From Candidatus Sulfotelmatobacter sp. (GTDB lineage: Bacteria > Acidobacteriota > Terriglobia > Terriglobales > Acidobacteriaceae), in contig JAOAPI010000029.1 in the NCBI GenBank assembly GCA_025462865.1, positions 1 through 64,000 of the forward strand: DNA of 64,000 nt, read 5' to 3'. The position numbers and the translations under genes were made by a program. Every line of letters begins with the position of its first letter. Position 1 is the first letter of the stretch. A model generated the notes under the pieces. The model did no database searches and had not been told where the DNA came from. It saw only the letters and a list, made by a program, of their open reading frames with translations. Positions 41,172-50,842 of this stretch are shown here, piece after piece.

Positions 41172-42497
41172 CTACCTCGGCTGCGGTTCCGCCTGCGCGC
41201 TTTGGTTTGCCAGATTCATGCCTCGCAGCACATCGTTAGCGAAAAAGAACTTCCCATCGGCGGGAACCATCATGATCTGCAGCTTGTCAGACAGCCGCTC
41301 GGCCACAATCTTATTAATCAGCAACGGATTGTTTTTCAAAACCGATGCCTCGCTTTGCAACCGTTCGGCGTCAGCGGCAGCCGTCACCCGGATTCGATCC
41401 GCTTCGGCATCCGCCAGCAACTTTCGGCGTTCTCCTTCGGCTTTGCTGTCGATCAGCTTGGCCTGGGCTTCTCCTTCCGCGTTCTGGATGGTCGCCTCTT
41501 TGCGTGCCTGGGCCTCCAGCCTGCTCTGTTCGATCTGCTTCTGTTTCAGCGGCAGAGTATATTTCATCGCATCGGATTCGCTCTTCGCTCGCAAGACCCG
41601 TACCCGCGCTTCGCCTTCCGCCTGCTTGACCTGGCGCGCTTTCATCGCCTCGGCTTCGAGTTCCGCGATTTTCACTTCCTTCGCCTTCAATTCCGTCTCC
41701 ACACTCATGCGATCGTTCTCCTGCTCTTTCAGCAAGTATGCTTGCAGTCCCTCTGCATACTCCGGCGGCAACTGGATGTCGCGCAACATAACTTCTTTCA
41801 CAACGATGCCGTCCGCCGCTAGCCTCTGCGTAATCAACTCCGCGGCTTTCTGCCGCACTTCTTCGCGTTTCGCCGAAAAAACATCTCGCACCGTATAGTT
41901 CGGCACAATCTCCCGCCACACGCTGGCCACCGTCGGCGGCACGATTTCTCTTTCAACCGGACGCGGCAAATTCTTCTCGATGTAATCCAATCGCTTCGCC
42001 TCCAGTCGATACCGCACCGTGATTGCCAAACCCAATGTCAGGCCTTCCTTCGCCTGTACATTCAAGGGCTGTGCGTGGGACGGCTGAGCCTTCGCGGAAG
42101 ACTTGCTCGGCTCAGTTTTCCCGTCCTCCGACATGCCGGTGGTAAAGATCTGATCCCGCGTATCGAACAATTCCACTTCCTCCACGAGCGGAGTTACCAG
42201 ATGCGCTCCTGGGTACAGCGTTCCCGGTTCGCTTCCACTGATCTGACTCACGCGCACGCCGGCCATCCCGCTCGGCACCACCACAATGCTGAACGCCACC
42301 AACAGCGGCCCCCACGCCAGCATGGCAAGCGCCAGTGAGGTTCGCCAGCGCATCGCAATCGGAGCCACAGCTTTTTCGCCCGTCTCCAGTGCCCGCCGGT
42401 ACAGAAGTTCCCGATACACGTCAAAGGCGAGGATGCCTGCCGCCACAATCATCATCCCTACGCCGCACGTAATCAGCAAATACTTCAATGTAAGCAT
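41172..42497 (-). CDS. SPFH/Band 7 (prohibitin-like) membrane protein
   Basis: N-terminal TM helices, VREIVPPTVASVWREIVPNYTVRDVFS, long coiled-coil region. Confidence 0.88.
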   Translation of the reverse strand: MLTLKYLLITCGVGMMIVAAGILAFDVYRELLYRRALETGEKAVAPIAMRWRTSLALAMLAWGPLLVAFSIVVVPSGMAGVRVSQISGSEPGTLYPGAHLVTPLVEEVELFDTRDQIFTTGMSEDGKTEPSKSSAKAQPSHAQPLNVQAKEGLTLGLAITVRYRLEAKRLDYIEKNLPRPVEREIVPPTVASVWREIVPNYTVRDVFSAKREEVRQKAAELITQRLAADGIVVKEVMLRDIQLPPEYAEGLQAYLLKEQENDRMSVETELKAKEVKIAELEAEAMKARQVKQAEGEARVRVLRAKSESDAMKYTLPLKQKQIEQSRLEAQARKEATIQNAEGEAQAKLIDSKAEGERRKLLADAEADRIRVTAAADAERLQSEASVLKNNPLLINKIVAERLSDKLQIMMVPADGKFFFANDVLRGMNLANQSAQAEPQPR

Positions 42498-42519
42498 TTT
42501 CGTTCTCCCTCGCGCCTCA

Positions 42520-42675
42520 GCGCTTCTGACTGGCCTTCACCGCTGCTGTCTGCCTCACAAAAAACACTCGAATCACTTGCCCGAAAATAAATTCTTCCGC
42601 CAGCAACGCCACCGCCACAGAGAAAATCAGTCCTGCCACCGCCGTCGTGAACGTGATCGCCGTCTGCACAATGTC
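42520..42675 (-). CDS. Small membrane protein
   Basis: VQTAITFTTAVAGLIFSVAVALLAEEFIFGQVIRVFFVRQT from a GTG start; start uncertain. Confidence 0.4.
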
Positions 42676-42946
42676 CCTCCGCCCCGACGTGCCGGGTCCG
42701 TTGATGGAGGAGCAAGCTAAGACCCCAACCTGCACCGTTGAATCGAAGGGCCTTACTGGCCCCACTGCAAGCAGCTGTTGCTCTCTCACAGCACACCGTG
42801 TCATCTCCGACACAGAAAGAAAATCCAGCACCCCATGCGCAGGTTGGGATTTACCCTGTGCCTCCTCCGTGTCCCCCTGTGTTAAGGCCTTTCTCCTAAT
42901 CCCACTCCATTGACTTCCCCTCCGCGCCGCCGCTATCGTTTCCCCC

Positions 42947-44032
42947 ATGAACGTAGTCAAATCCACACGCAAATTCGAAGCCTGGCTGGCCCAGCGGACT
43001 CATCTCAACCAGAAAGACCTTCGCCTCAAACACTCGCGGATGAAGGAAGAGCTCTTCGCGTTCTTTCGCGCTACCTTTTACCGTTGGGCGCAAGTCTGGC
43101 CGGAGGTTTGTCCCGCCCTTGCTAAAGCTCCGCACGCTCTGGCGGTTGGCGATCTTCACGTGGAAAATTTCGGTACCTGGCGCGACGTGGAAGGCCGCCT
43201 GATTTGGGGAGTCAATGATTTTGATGAGGCCTGGCCCATGGCGTACGCCGCCGACTTAGTGCGTCTCGCGGTCAGCGCCCATCTCGCTGCTGAGGCCGGA
43301 CGTCTTCCCCTTAAACGCGAGGACATTTGTGACGCCCTGCTCGAAGGCTATCGCGAAAGTATGCTCGAGAACGGCGGCGCCTTCGTCCTCGGCGAACGAC
43401 ATACATGGCTCCGCCTTATTGCAGAAGGGGAATTGCGCGATCCCATCCATTTCTGGGCAAAAATGGACGCCCTTCCTACGCTGAAAACCGAAGCACCCAT
43501 CAGCGCCGTCGACGCGATGCAGCATCTCATGCCCTCGCACGATATTCCGTTTCGCCTCGTTCATCGCGTCGCCGGGCTTGGCAGCCTCGGTCACGACCGA
43601 TATGTCGCCATCGCCGATTGGCATGGTGGACGAATTGCCCGCGAAGCCAAGGCCCTCGTCCCCTCGTCTTCTTTCTGGGCACAAAATCACGAAGGCCCCG
43701 CCGAGATCCTTTATCAGATCATCATCAACCACGCTGTGCGCTGTCCCGATCCTTTTGTCCAACTCCGGGGACGCTGGATCGTGCGCCGGCTCGGCCCGCA
43801 CTGCTCTCGCATCGAACTTGCTTCACTTCGCGCCACTGATATTGAGCTACGTCTTCTGCGCGCCATGGGATGGGAAGCCGCCAACATTCACCTCGGCACC
43901 CCGCGTGCGCGCCAATCCATCCTCCGGCACCTCAAAAAGCAAAAAGGGAAGTGGCTTCACCATGCCGCCGAGGCCATGCTCGAGGCCGTCCGCTCCGACT
44001 GGGCGGTGTGGAAGAAGAAAGGTTACGCTTGA
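42947..44032 (+). CDS. DUF2252 family protein
   Basis: HALAVGDLHVENFGTWRDVEGRLIWGVNDFDEAWPMAYAADLVRLAVS. Confidence 0.9.
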   Translation: MNVVKSTRKFEAWLAQRTHLNQKDLRLKHSRMKEELFAFFRATFYRWAQVWPEVCPALAKAPHALAVGDLHVENFGTWRDVEGRLIWGVNDFDEAWPMAYAADLVRLAVSAHLAAEAGRLPLKREDICDALLEGYRESMLENGGAFVLGERHTWLRLIAEGELRDPIHFWAKMDALPTLKTEAPISAVDAMQHLMPSHDIPFRLVHRVAGLGSLGHDRYVAIADWHGGRIAREAKALVPSSSFWAQNHEGPAEILYQIIINHAVRCPDPFVQLRGRWIVRRLGPHCSRIELASLRATDIELRLLRAMGWEAANIHLGTPRARQSILRHLKKQKGKWLHHAAEAMLEAVRSDWAVWKKKGYA

Positions 44033-44237
44033 TCGAGGTGACGCCCAAAGGAATAAATATTACTTTTCTAACCTTGTTGTTAACCTTAACAATTGAGCGT
44101 AATCAAAAGATTCCGAAGGTTTTATTTTTGCCAGTAGGAACTCCCTGTAGGCACTGTACGGAATCGACCTTATTGTGCCAGCCGGTGGACTTCGAGACGC
44201 TCAATTGTTTAGGTTTGTATCAAATGCACTCTTAACG

Positions 44238-44483
44238 ATGGATAACTCCAAAACATCCCACCGAACGCTTCTGGGCAGTTTCATATCCTGGCATTTCAGG
44301 TCCCGTCGTCTGGAAGATCGCATTCGCGAGTTGTGTGCCAAAGCTGTGGTCACAACCGAACCCGCCGAGCTAAGCTCTGTGCTTGAGCAACTCACCGCCG
44401 CCTTGCATGCCCAGGTTGAACGTCTCAGAAAACGAGCAACCGACAGCGCCATGCAAGCAGAACGCCGCTATTACATTTCCTGA
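44238..44483 (+). CDS. Small conserved protein, xELCAxA...VEEL family member A
   Basis: RIRELCAKAVVTTEPAELSSVLEQLTAALHAQVERLRKR. Confidence 0.6.
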   Translation: MDNSKTSHRTLLGSFISWHFRSRRLEDRIRELCAKAVVTTEPAELSSVLEQLTAALHAQVERLRKRATDSAMQAERRYYIS

Positions 44484-44572
44484 TTCGCCCTGATCACTTC
44501 TTCTCGAGGTTGTTCGATGACGAACATACTCGATCCCTGTCTCGATGCTTTAATGGCTGGCGGTTTCCCAGC

Positions 44573-44737
44573 ATGAATAAAGCGGATAGTGATCGTATTC
44601 AGGAACTCTGCGCTCTGATCGCCATAGAGCAAGACCGGCAAAAATTTCTTGCTCTGGTCGAAGAGCTCAACCTTATATTGGCGTCAAAAGATGAACGTCT
44701 AAGAAAAAACACACCCGACGAACAGGAGCGCGGCTAG
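44573..44737 (+). CDS. Small conserved protein, xELCAxA...VEEL family member B
   Basis: RIQELCALIAIEQDRQKFLALVEELNLILASKDERLRK; same register as members A and C. Confidence 0.65.
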   Translation: MNKADSDRIQELCALIAIEQDRQKFLALVEELNLILASKDERLRKNTPDEQERG

Positions 44738-44897
44738 TTCCCGGAAGTCTGATGTACGGGATTGGACGCCCTGCGGCGGACTACAAAACTTCCCCGTATT
44801 TTCGCTTCCCTTAACCTTCCGATTATCCGTAGATTTTTGAGTCAAACTACAGGCTTTTAGAAGTGAATTGTTTTTGCTTGCGGCATCAAACGTTTCG

Positions 44898-45680
44898 ATG
44901 AACGACAATGTCATCCCCGGAGCGCCGCCTGTGATACCCAGCAAGGTAATTCCCTTGCAGCCCGGTTCACGCACCGACCCTTCGGGCAAGGCAATTTCCA
45001 ACGTAATTCTGTTGTCCCTGCCCGACAAAGAGTATGACTTGCTCCGTCCTCATCTGGAACCCATGGATTTGCCCCAGCACAGGATCCTTCACGAGCCCGG
45101 GGAGAAGATCGACTTCACCTATTTCATAAATGAAGGCATGGCCTCACTGGTTGCCATTAGCCGCGACGGCAGGAGCGTTGAAGTCGGCGTGGTCGGCAAG
45201 GAAGGAATGGTAGGTATGCCGCTCACAGCGGGCCTGCTGCGAGGGACCTTTCGGGCCATCATGCAAATGGCAGGAGCCGGAGTGCGAGTACGTTCGGAAA
45301 TTTTCTTGGACGTTCTGCTTAACGCCACCTCGCTCCGCTCCGAGCTTGGCCGGTTCGGCCTGATGCATGGCATGCAGGTTGCACAACTCGTCGCGTGCAA
45401 TCGCCTGCATGAGATTGTGCAGCGCCTGGCCCGCTGGCTGCTCATGTGTCAGGATCGCTTCGATTCCCAATCACTTCCCTTGACCCACGAATTTCTGGCA
45501 CAGATGCTCGGCACCGGACGTCCCAGCGTGAGTCTGGCCGCCGGAGTACTGGAAGATGCCGGCTTGATTGAAAACCTGCGCGGTACTGTCAAAATATTGA
45601 ACCGCAAAAGCCTGGAAGAAGCTGCCTGCGAGTGCTACGGTGTCATCCGGCACTTTAACGGCGGGCTAGGCCTGAAATAA
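44898..45680 (+). CDS. Crp/Fnr-family transcriptional regulator
   Basis: cNMP-binding-like domain; LTHEFLAQMLGTGRPSVSLAAGVLEDAGLIENLRGTVKILNR HTH. Confidence 0.92.
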   Translation: MNDNVIPGAPPVIPSKVIPLQPGSRTDPSGKAISNVILLSLPDKEYDLLRPHLEPMDLPQHRILHEPGEKIDFTYFINEGMASLVAISRDGRSVEVGVVGKEGMVGMPLTAGLLRGTFRAIMQMAGAGVRVRSEIFLDVLLNATSLRSELGRFGLMHGMQVAQLVACNRLHEIVQRLARWLLMCQDRFDSQSLPLTHEFLAQMLGTGRPSVSLAAGVLEDAGLIENLRGTVKILNRKSLEEAACECYGVIRHFNGGLGLK

Positions 45681-45822
45681 CTATCCGCATTCTCCCGCCC
45701 GTGATCCCCAGGTTTTCATTTGAACCAATGGTAGCCGACGCTAATCTGAATTCCGGTGAACTCCGGATTTCTCACTCCTAAATTGGCGTTTGAGGTGTGC
45801 CACCATCGGCAGCCAATCTCCA
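45577..45822 (+). repeat. 246-bp direct repeat copy 1 (crp 3' end + 3' fragment of the pagL-like gene)
   Basis: Near-identical to 47042-47287 with the same length. Confidence 0.93.
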
Positions 45823-45986
45823 AAGGTTCCGCAAGAGCCTTCGGAGCCTAAAGACTCTAAGCTGTTGATGTTACGTAATTTCCATGTTTGTGTGACACAC
45901 ACCTGTGCTAGTATTCCGCTCCGATTGAGTGATCGAAGAATCTTGGATTAAACAAATCAACAAGAAAAAAACAAAAGGAGTTTCAC

Positions 45987-46652
45987 ATGAAGAACACTCT
46001 CATCCGTAATATCCTCGCCCTGGCTATCGCCGGCGGCGTATCCCTTTCCGCCACATCGGCCCTGGCACAAGGTGGCTCGGACGCCTTCAACCGGCCACGC
46101 CTCGGAACGAGGTGGGTTACAACGTCTGGCAGCCTCTCCATCTCGAACCACAAACTGGTTGGCACGTCCCTATCGCTCGGCTATTTAACGGCTTCGAGCC
46201 ACGACACCGCTGCCTCTGCCGTTGTGTTCCTGGGTAGTACTGACCTGGAGTACGGTGCCGTCGCGCTGGGCGACATTGCCGGAGGCAGCAACGCCTTTGT
46301 GAAGATTCAGGCACAGAACGGTGCTGGGACCTTCGACCACGCCGCCTTCTATACCGGCAATAACGGCAGCGGCAATTTCTTCACGCTCTCCAGCCCCGTG
46401 CCTAGTCCGGCCACCTTGGATGTGTTTTTCTGCGGTACCGTCGCGACGATGAGGATCACGAGTTCGGCCGGAGTCCAGACCTACACCAATGACTACGGCA
46501 CCACTTATACCGCCGGCGGCGGCCTCGGAACCTATGGTTCGGTCGGAATTGATAACTATGTCGGCTTCCACGGCGCCTGTACCTCTGCGCCGGTGCACGG
46601 GGTTCCAGCATCTTCGATGCCGCATGACACGGACCTATCTCTCGCGAAATAG
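45987..46652 (+). CDS. Secreted hypothetical protein, Gly/Ser-rich beta fold
   Basis: Signal peptide MKNTLIRNILALAIAGGVSLSATSALAQ; preceded by an aaaggag ribosome-binding site. Confidence 0.8.
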   Translation: MKNTLIRNILALAIAGGVSLSATSALAQGGSDAFNRPRLGTRWVTTSGSLSISNHKLVGTSLSLGYLTASSHDTAASAVVFLGSTDLEYGAVALGDIAGGSNAFVKIQAQNGAGTFDHAAFYTGNNGSGNFFTLSSPVPSPATLDVFFCGTVATMRITSSAGVQTYTNDYGTTYTAGGGLGTYGSVGIDNYVGFHGACTSAPVHGVPASSMPHDTDLSLAK

Positions 46653-46752
46653 AAGAGAGATCTTCGGCGCCACTGTAATTTAAGGGAGACCGTCAACTCC
46701 TGGCGCCGCTTGAGTCTTTTACAAAACGCAGTTTACGAGGAGATAGTTAGAG

Positions 46753-46784
46753 ACGGTGCTTCGGTTTCGGAGCACCGTTTTTGA
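46753..46784 (+). terminator. Rho-independent terminator
   Basis: acggtgct-tcggtttcgg-agcaccgt followed by ttttgatttttt. Confidence 0.85.
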
Positions 46785-47041
46785 TTTTTTTTCTGAAGGG
46801 ATGCGCGCGCCTTTGCGGTGGATGAGTTTTTTGTAGCGGCGAATGTCGGCAGCGTCCATCTTCTCCCGTTCGCGGGCGCGACCCGTGTACCAACAACACA
46901 TCGGCGACTTGGAGGGGAATGCGCTCCTTCCCAGATGGGATCAATTCGCCGACAACCTAACCGACGATTCAAAGCCGATGCTCTTCAGATCAGATACGAG
47001 ATGCGAATGGAATTCCTGGATGTGTTTCGTGATCCCCATTT

Positions 47042-47287
47042 TGCGCGGTACGGTGAAGACATTGAACCGCAAAAGTCTGGAAGATGCTGCCTGCGAGTGC
47101 TACAGTGCCATCCGGCACTTTAACCGCGGGCTAGGCTTGAAATAACTATCCGGGTTCTCCCGCCCGTGATCTCCCAGGTTTCATTTGAACCAATGGTAGC
47201 CGACGCTAATCTGAATTCCGTTGAACTCTGGATTTCTCACTCCTAAATTAGCGTTTGAGATGTGCCACCATCGGCAACCAATCTCCA
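47042..47287 (+). repeat. 246-bp direct repeat copy 2 (crp 3' fragment + pagL 3' end)
   Basis: Encodes LRGTVKTLNRKSLEDAACECYSAIRHFNRGLGLK, orphaned from any HTH domain. Confidence 0.93.
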
Positions 47288-47780
47288 GTGATCGCGAGCG
47301 GTTTCTTAATATCTGAATTCCGCCGCCTCCACGTACCATGAAATTAAAATTGGACGTATCTCCCGTGGGAAAATTGGTGTTAGTGCGGACGGCGCCTCCG
47401 CCCAGTTCTATGTATGGCGCAACTCCCGACGCGCGCAGGCTGGAGTTCCACCGCAGGATCATGGGCTCAAATCCAATTCCATAGATTGATTGGGGTCGCA
47501 ACTGCCGGAACACCGGGATGAATGCAACGCCATATTCGAACCGGCCCCGCCTCCAACCACTCCCTAGTTCACTCGTCAGTATTTTTCCTGCAAACACTCC
47601 TGCGCTCACAATCTGCGCTTCAGAAAAAGAATTGAGATGCTCTTCGCCGGTCGCCGCAGCCACCCAAACACCTAGATCCCAGTCGCGTCCCGCTTCCGGG
47701 GCGGTTTGTGAATACGCACTGCCCAGAAACAACATCGAGAGAAAGCTTGCCAGATAGAATTTAAACTTCACGACGATCAA
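47181..47780 (-). CDS. PagL-like acyloxyacyl hydrolase (lipid A 3-O-deacylase family)
   Basis: Signal peptide; beta-barrel; EIGCRWWHISNANLGVRNPEFNGIQISVGYHWF (H/S/N region of PagL). Confidence 0.87.
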   Translation of the reverse strand: MIVVKFKFYLASFLSMLFLGSAYSQTAPEAGRDWDLGVWVAAATGEEHLNSFSEAQIVSAGVFAGKILTSELGSGWRRGRFEYGVAFIPVFRQLRPQSIYGIGFEPMILRWNSSLRASGVAPYIELGGGAVRTNTNFPTGDTSNFNFMVRGGGGIQILRNRSRSLEIGCRWWHISNANLGVRNPEFNGIQISVGYHWFK

Positions 47781-48796
47781 TGGCTCTCGCCAGTGACCAA
47801 CTCCTGGCTGTTTGTTTTCGTCACTTGTCCAAGTTGGATGAAGGAATCGCGTCCTCTCCCATCCCGCGAGGGTCGATACCAGGGTCGTTTCCCGTGCAGC
47901 AGATTAGTGCCGACGCGAATCGGATCCAGACCGCAACGCGTGGCATCGATCAAAAAGCGGTTTCGCGTCGCGCCCTCCACCCGGCGGACCACGAATCTGT
48001 CCAGAATATCTTCGCCCACCAGCCACCCAAACCCCGCCACAGGGGTCATCACCAGATCAATCTGGCCCATGCCGGTATAACAATGTTTTGTGGTGCAAGG
48101 CCACGATCCGTTCTGGTTCCACGGTGGCCGCTGCTTGGTGCCATACTTTTCGACGGTGGCTTCGCTCAGGGGCCCCAGATTCCATTGCGTGCTGTACGCG
48201 GCATTCCACAGCGTAGCCATCAGGCGGCTTCGCCAATACGCCTTCGTTTTTGAAAACTCCAGCTTTTCGCTCTTAGGATCATTCTGCAGGTAAATGTAAC
48301 TCGCTGCTACACCCTGAATAGGATGCCCGAGATAGCCGTACATATTCGGATCGCCGTCATTCCATCCCGAGTGGATCCAACTCGAAAGCGACTGCTTGTA
48401 ATCACGCCAGTAGTGATTGAAGGGAACGCCGTTTTCGCTGTTGCTGCCGGCCACCCATCTCCAGTCGTCATGCACCACGTACGCTTGCTCAATCGAAAGC
48501 AGGGCAAACGATTCGAACAAAGCTCTGCCCCAATGAAACTTCGGCTTCGGCTGGTTCTGGATAGTGGAAAAGAATTCGCTGTCACTGTGTGAGGCTTCGC
48601 CGAGCGCGTGCACCGAATCTCGCACAAACAATGCTTTTCCGGAACCTTCAGCGGCAGGCGTACCTCTAACTTCAAAATAAGGCGAGACGGAGCATGCTGT
48701 AAATCCTGAATTGATCGAATTGCAGCGAGGGGAAGAAACCTGGCAGATCGCGGAACTGCAGAACAGCAATGTTGAAAGCACACCTAGCGTGCGCAC
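47777..48796 (-). CDS. Conserved hypothetical envelope protein
   Basis: Signal peptide; overlaps the pagL-like gene by 4 nt; GYLGHPIQGVAASYIYLQNDP. Confidence 0.75.
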   Translation of the reverse strand: MRTLGVLSTLLFCSSAICQVSSPRCNSINSGFTACSVSPYFEVRGTPAAEGSGKALFVRDSVHALGEASHSDSEFFSTIQNQPKPKFHWGRALFESFALLSIEQAYVVHDDWRWVAGSNSENGVPFNHYWRDYKQSLSSWIHSGWNDGDPNMYGYLGHPIQGVAASYIYLQNDPKSEKLEFSKTKAYWRSRLMATLWNAAYSTQWNLGPLSEATVEKYGTKQRPPWNQNGSWPCTTKHCYTGMGQIDLVMTPVAGFGWLVGEDILDRFVVRRVEGATRNRFLIDATRCGLDPIRVGTNLLHGKRPWYRPSRDGRGRDSFIQLGQVTKTNSQELVTGESH

Positions 48797-49127
48797 GTGC
48801 TTCCCGTCCTTGAGTTCGCTAACAACGTAACTAGGACGCCGAGACTCCCCACCCGGTTGCGAGCAGATTTACGAATTCCAGGGCATTTTTCAATCGGAAA
48901 ACCTCTTCTCGCATTCAATAATTTCGGCCCAAAGTTCGGAGCAAAGTTCGGCGTAAAAGAGGCATTTGCCTGCTCCTACCATCCCGCTGCCGGGGCCCGC
49001 CTAATCTCCCGTTTGGCCGTTTTCGATGCTCAAAACGAGGAAATAAGGAGGAATAAGGCAGGAACTCTTGAGTATTGCCACGCCAAGGATTACGCGCCTA
49101 TCATTACTGCTTGTCTCTGGAGTGCCT

Positions 49128-50216
49128 ATGTCTGGAACCATGCAATGGCGACTTACAGTATTGGCCGGACTCCTGGCCGCGGTACTAGGGTGTGCCTTCC
49201 CACTTCACGCTCAGCGTGCGCCTCTGCCGCTTGGCACCATCAATAAGAAAGCCGTCAACCAATTGGCCTCATGCCCCGCGGGGTATTACCCCGGGATGAC
49301 TTGCTATCAAGGCAAAGTTGAGAGTTGCCCGAATACCGACAGCCTTGGTTTCACCTACGGGTACGAGAATCCTGTCGGCGGAATATTGGGAACCATCGTG
49401 ATGTTCGAGGGCGGCGGAGGTACTACTCCTTACAAGAACTCCGCCTTCGCGCAGAAGTATTTACAGTCGGGCTATCAGGTGGTGTATGTGGCCTGGAACA
49501 GCGACTGGGAATTCACCAACAAAAACCGCGGAACCAGCATCAAATATGCCGCTTGCCGCCCAGCCACGTTCCTCAGTTACATTTATCAAAATCGGTATCT
49601 CGGAGGCGGAATGTGCGCCCAGGGATTCAGTGCCGGCTCGGCTGCAGTAGGCTATTCGCTCGCCTGGTACGGAAGCGCAAGTTTTCTGGATAACGTTGAG
49701 TTGCTCTCCGGTCCCGTATTCAGCGATATCGAACAAGGTTGCGTCGTTCCCCATTCCTCAAAGGTCACCGTCTGCGATGCAGGACAATTTGGTTGTAACG
49801 GCGCCGAATGGCCTGACGGTCCTGCTTACGTCGGCGGCGACCAAACTGCCGTGGGCACATGGTCGGGTCAGCCCAGTTGCAACAACGGAAGAACCACAAC
49901 CTCCCTTGCCAACTCCACATGGAAACAGATGAGTATTGTCGACGGCACCGTCAATCCCAGCTTCAGTTATCCTCAAACAGCAATGTCGGGTTGGCTATGC
50001 AGCAACGTCAACGTTGTGCAGAACGATACTGCCGCCCAAGGAAATTTCTTCTACCAACAGTTTACTAATTCTCGGCAAACGGCGTCGTTCTCAGTGGGTA
50101 GAGTTGACCACTGCGCCGGACCCGAGGGCGTTCCCGAAGGCACGACCCCCCAAGGTGTACTCGGTCTTGTCGCCATTAGCGACAGCATGCTTTCATCCTG
50201 CGTTCGTCGCCACTGA
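49128..50216 (+). CDS. Secreted alpha/beta-hydrolase-like protein
   Basis: Signal peptide; GTIVMFEGGGGTTPY and nucleophile-elbow-like CAQGFSAGSAAVGYSLAWYG. Confidence 0.65.
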   Translation: MSGTMQWRLTVLAGLLAAVLGCAFPLHAQRAPLPLGTINKKAVNQLASCPAGYYPGMTCYQGKVESCPNTDSLGFTYGYENPVGGILGTIVMFEGGGGTTPYKNSAFAQKYLQSGYQVVYVAWNSDWEFTNKNRGTSIKYAACRPATFLSYIYQNRYLGGGMCAQGFSAGSAAVGYSLAWYGSASFLDNVELLSGPVFSDIEQGCVVPHSSKVTVCDAGQFGCNGAEWPDGPAYVGGDQTAVGTWSGQPSCNNGRTTTSLANSTWKQMSIVDGTVNPSFSYPQTAMSGWLCSNVNVVQNDTAAQGNFFYQQFTNSRQTASFSVGRVDHCAGPEGVPEGTTPQGVLGLVAISDSMLSSCVRRH

Positions 50217-50332
50217 GTTTGGATTTTCCCGCCAAATAGTAAACTGGGGAAGGCACGGATTTAGGCCGTGCCGCCAACCCCCAAGGTTGCATCCTTTCCC
50301 TGGGACTGTTATTTCGGGAAGGCTTGAGTCGC

Positions 50333-50752
50333 ATGTCCAACCCGATTCTCCTTTATGACGGCGTTTGCGGACTCTGCAACCGGCTCGTGCAATTCATTCT
50401 TCGCCACGACCGCAATGCGATCTTCCGCTTCGCTTCGCTGCAAAGTCCCCTCGCCGCCCGCATCCTCGCCCATCACGGCGCCAACACCAGCCAGCTCGAC
50501 ACGGTTTACGTCGTCGTCCATCCCGATCTTCCGGACGAGTACCTCTTGCCTCGCTCCGACGCCGTCCTCTTCGTCCTGAATCAACTCGGAGCTCCGGTGC
50601 GCCCGGCCGCATTTCTGCTGAAACTACTACCCAGATTTCTGCGCGACCTTGTCTACAACGCCATAGCCCGGCACCGCTACCGCATGTTTGGCCGCTCGGA
50701 AACCTGCATGCTGCCGCCGGTCAAGAATCACGACCGCTTCCTTGATTCGTAG
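50333..50752 (+). CDS. Thiol-disulfide oxidoreductase DCC family (DUF393)
   Basis: ILLYDGVCGLCNRLVQFILRHDRNAIFRFASLQS. Confidence 0.93.
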   Translation: MSNPILLYDGVCGLCNRLVQFILRHDRNAIFRFASLQSPLAARILAHHGANTSQLDTVYVVVHPDLPDEYLLPRSDAVLFVLNQLGAPVRPAAFLLKLLPRFLRDLVYNAIARHRYRMFGRSETCMLPPVKNHDRFLDS

Positions 50753-50754
50753 TA

Positions 50755-50793
50755 CCGAGATTTGCAGCCGAGATTTGCAGCCGAGATTTGCAG
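50755..50793 (+). repeat. Three tandem copies of a 13-bp unit
   Basis: (ccgagatttgcag)x3, perfect. Confidence 0.95.
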
Positions 50794-50842
50794 CACCGGC
50801 CTTATTTTCGCGGCGAACTGCTAATTATGACCCCTTAAAAAC

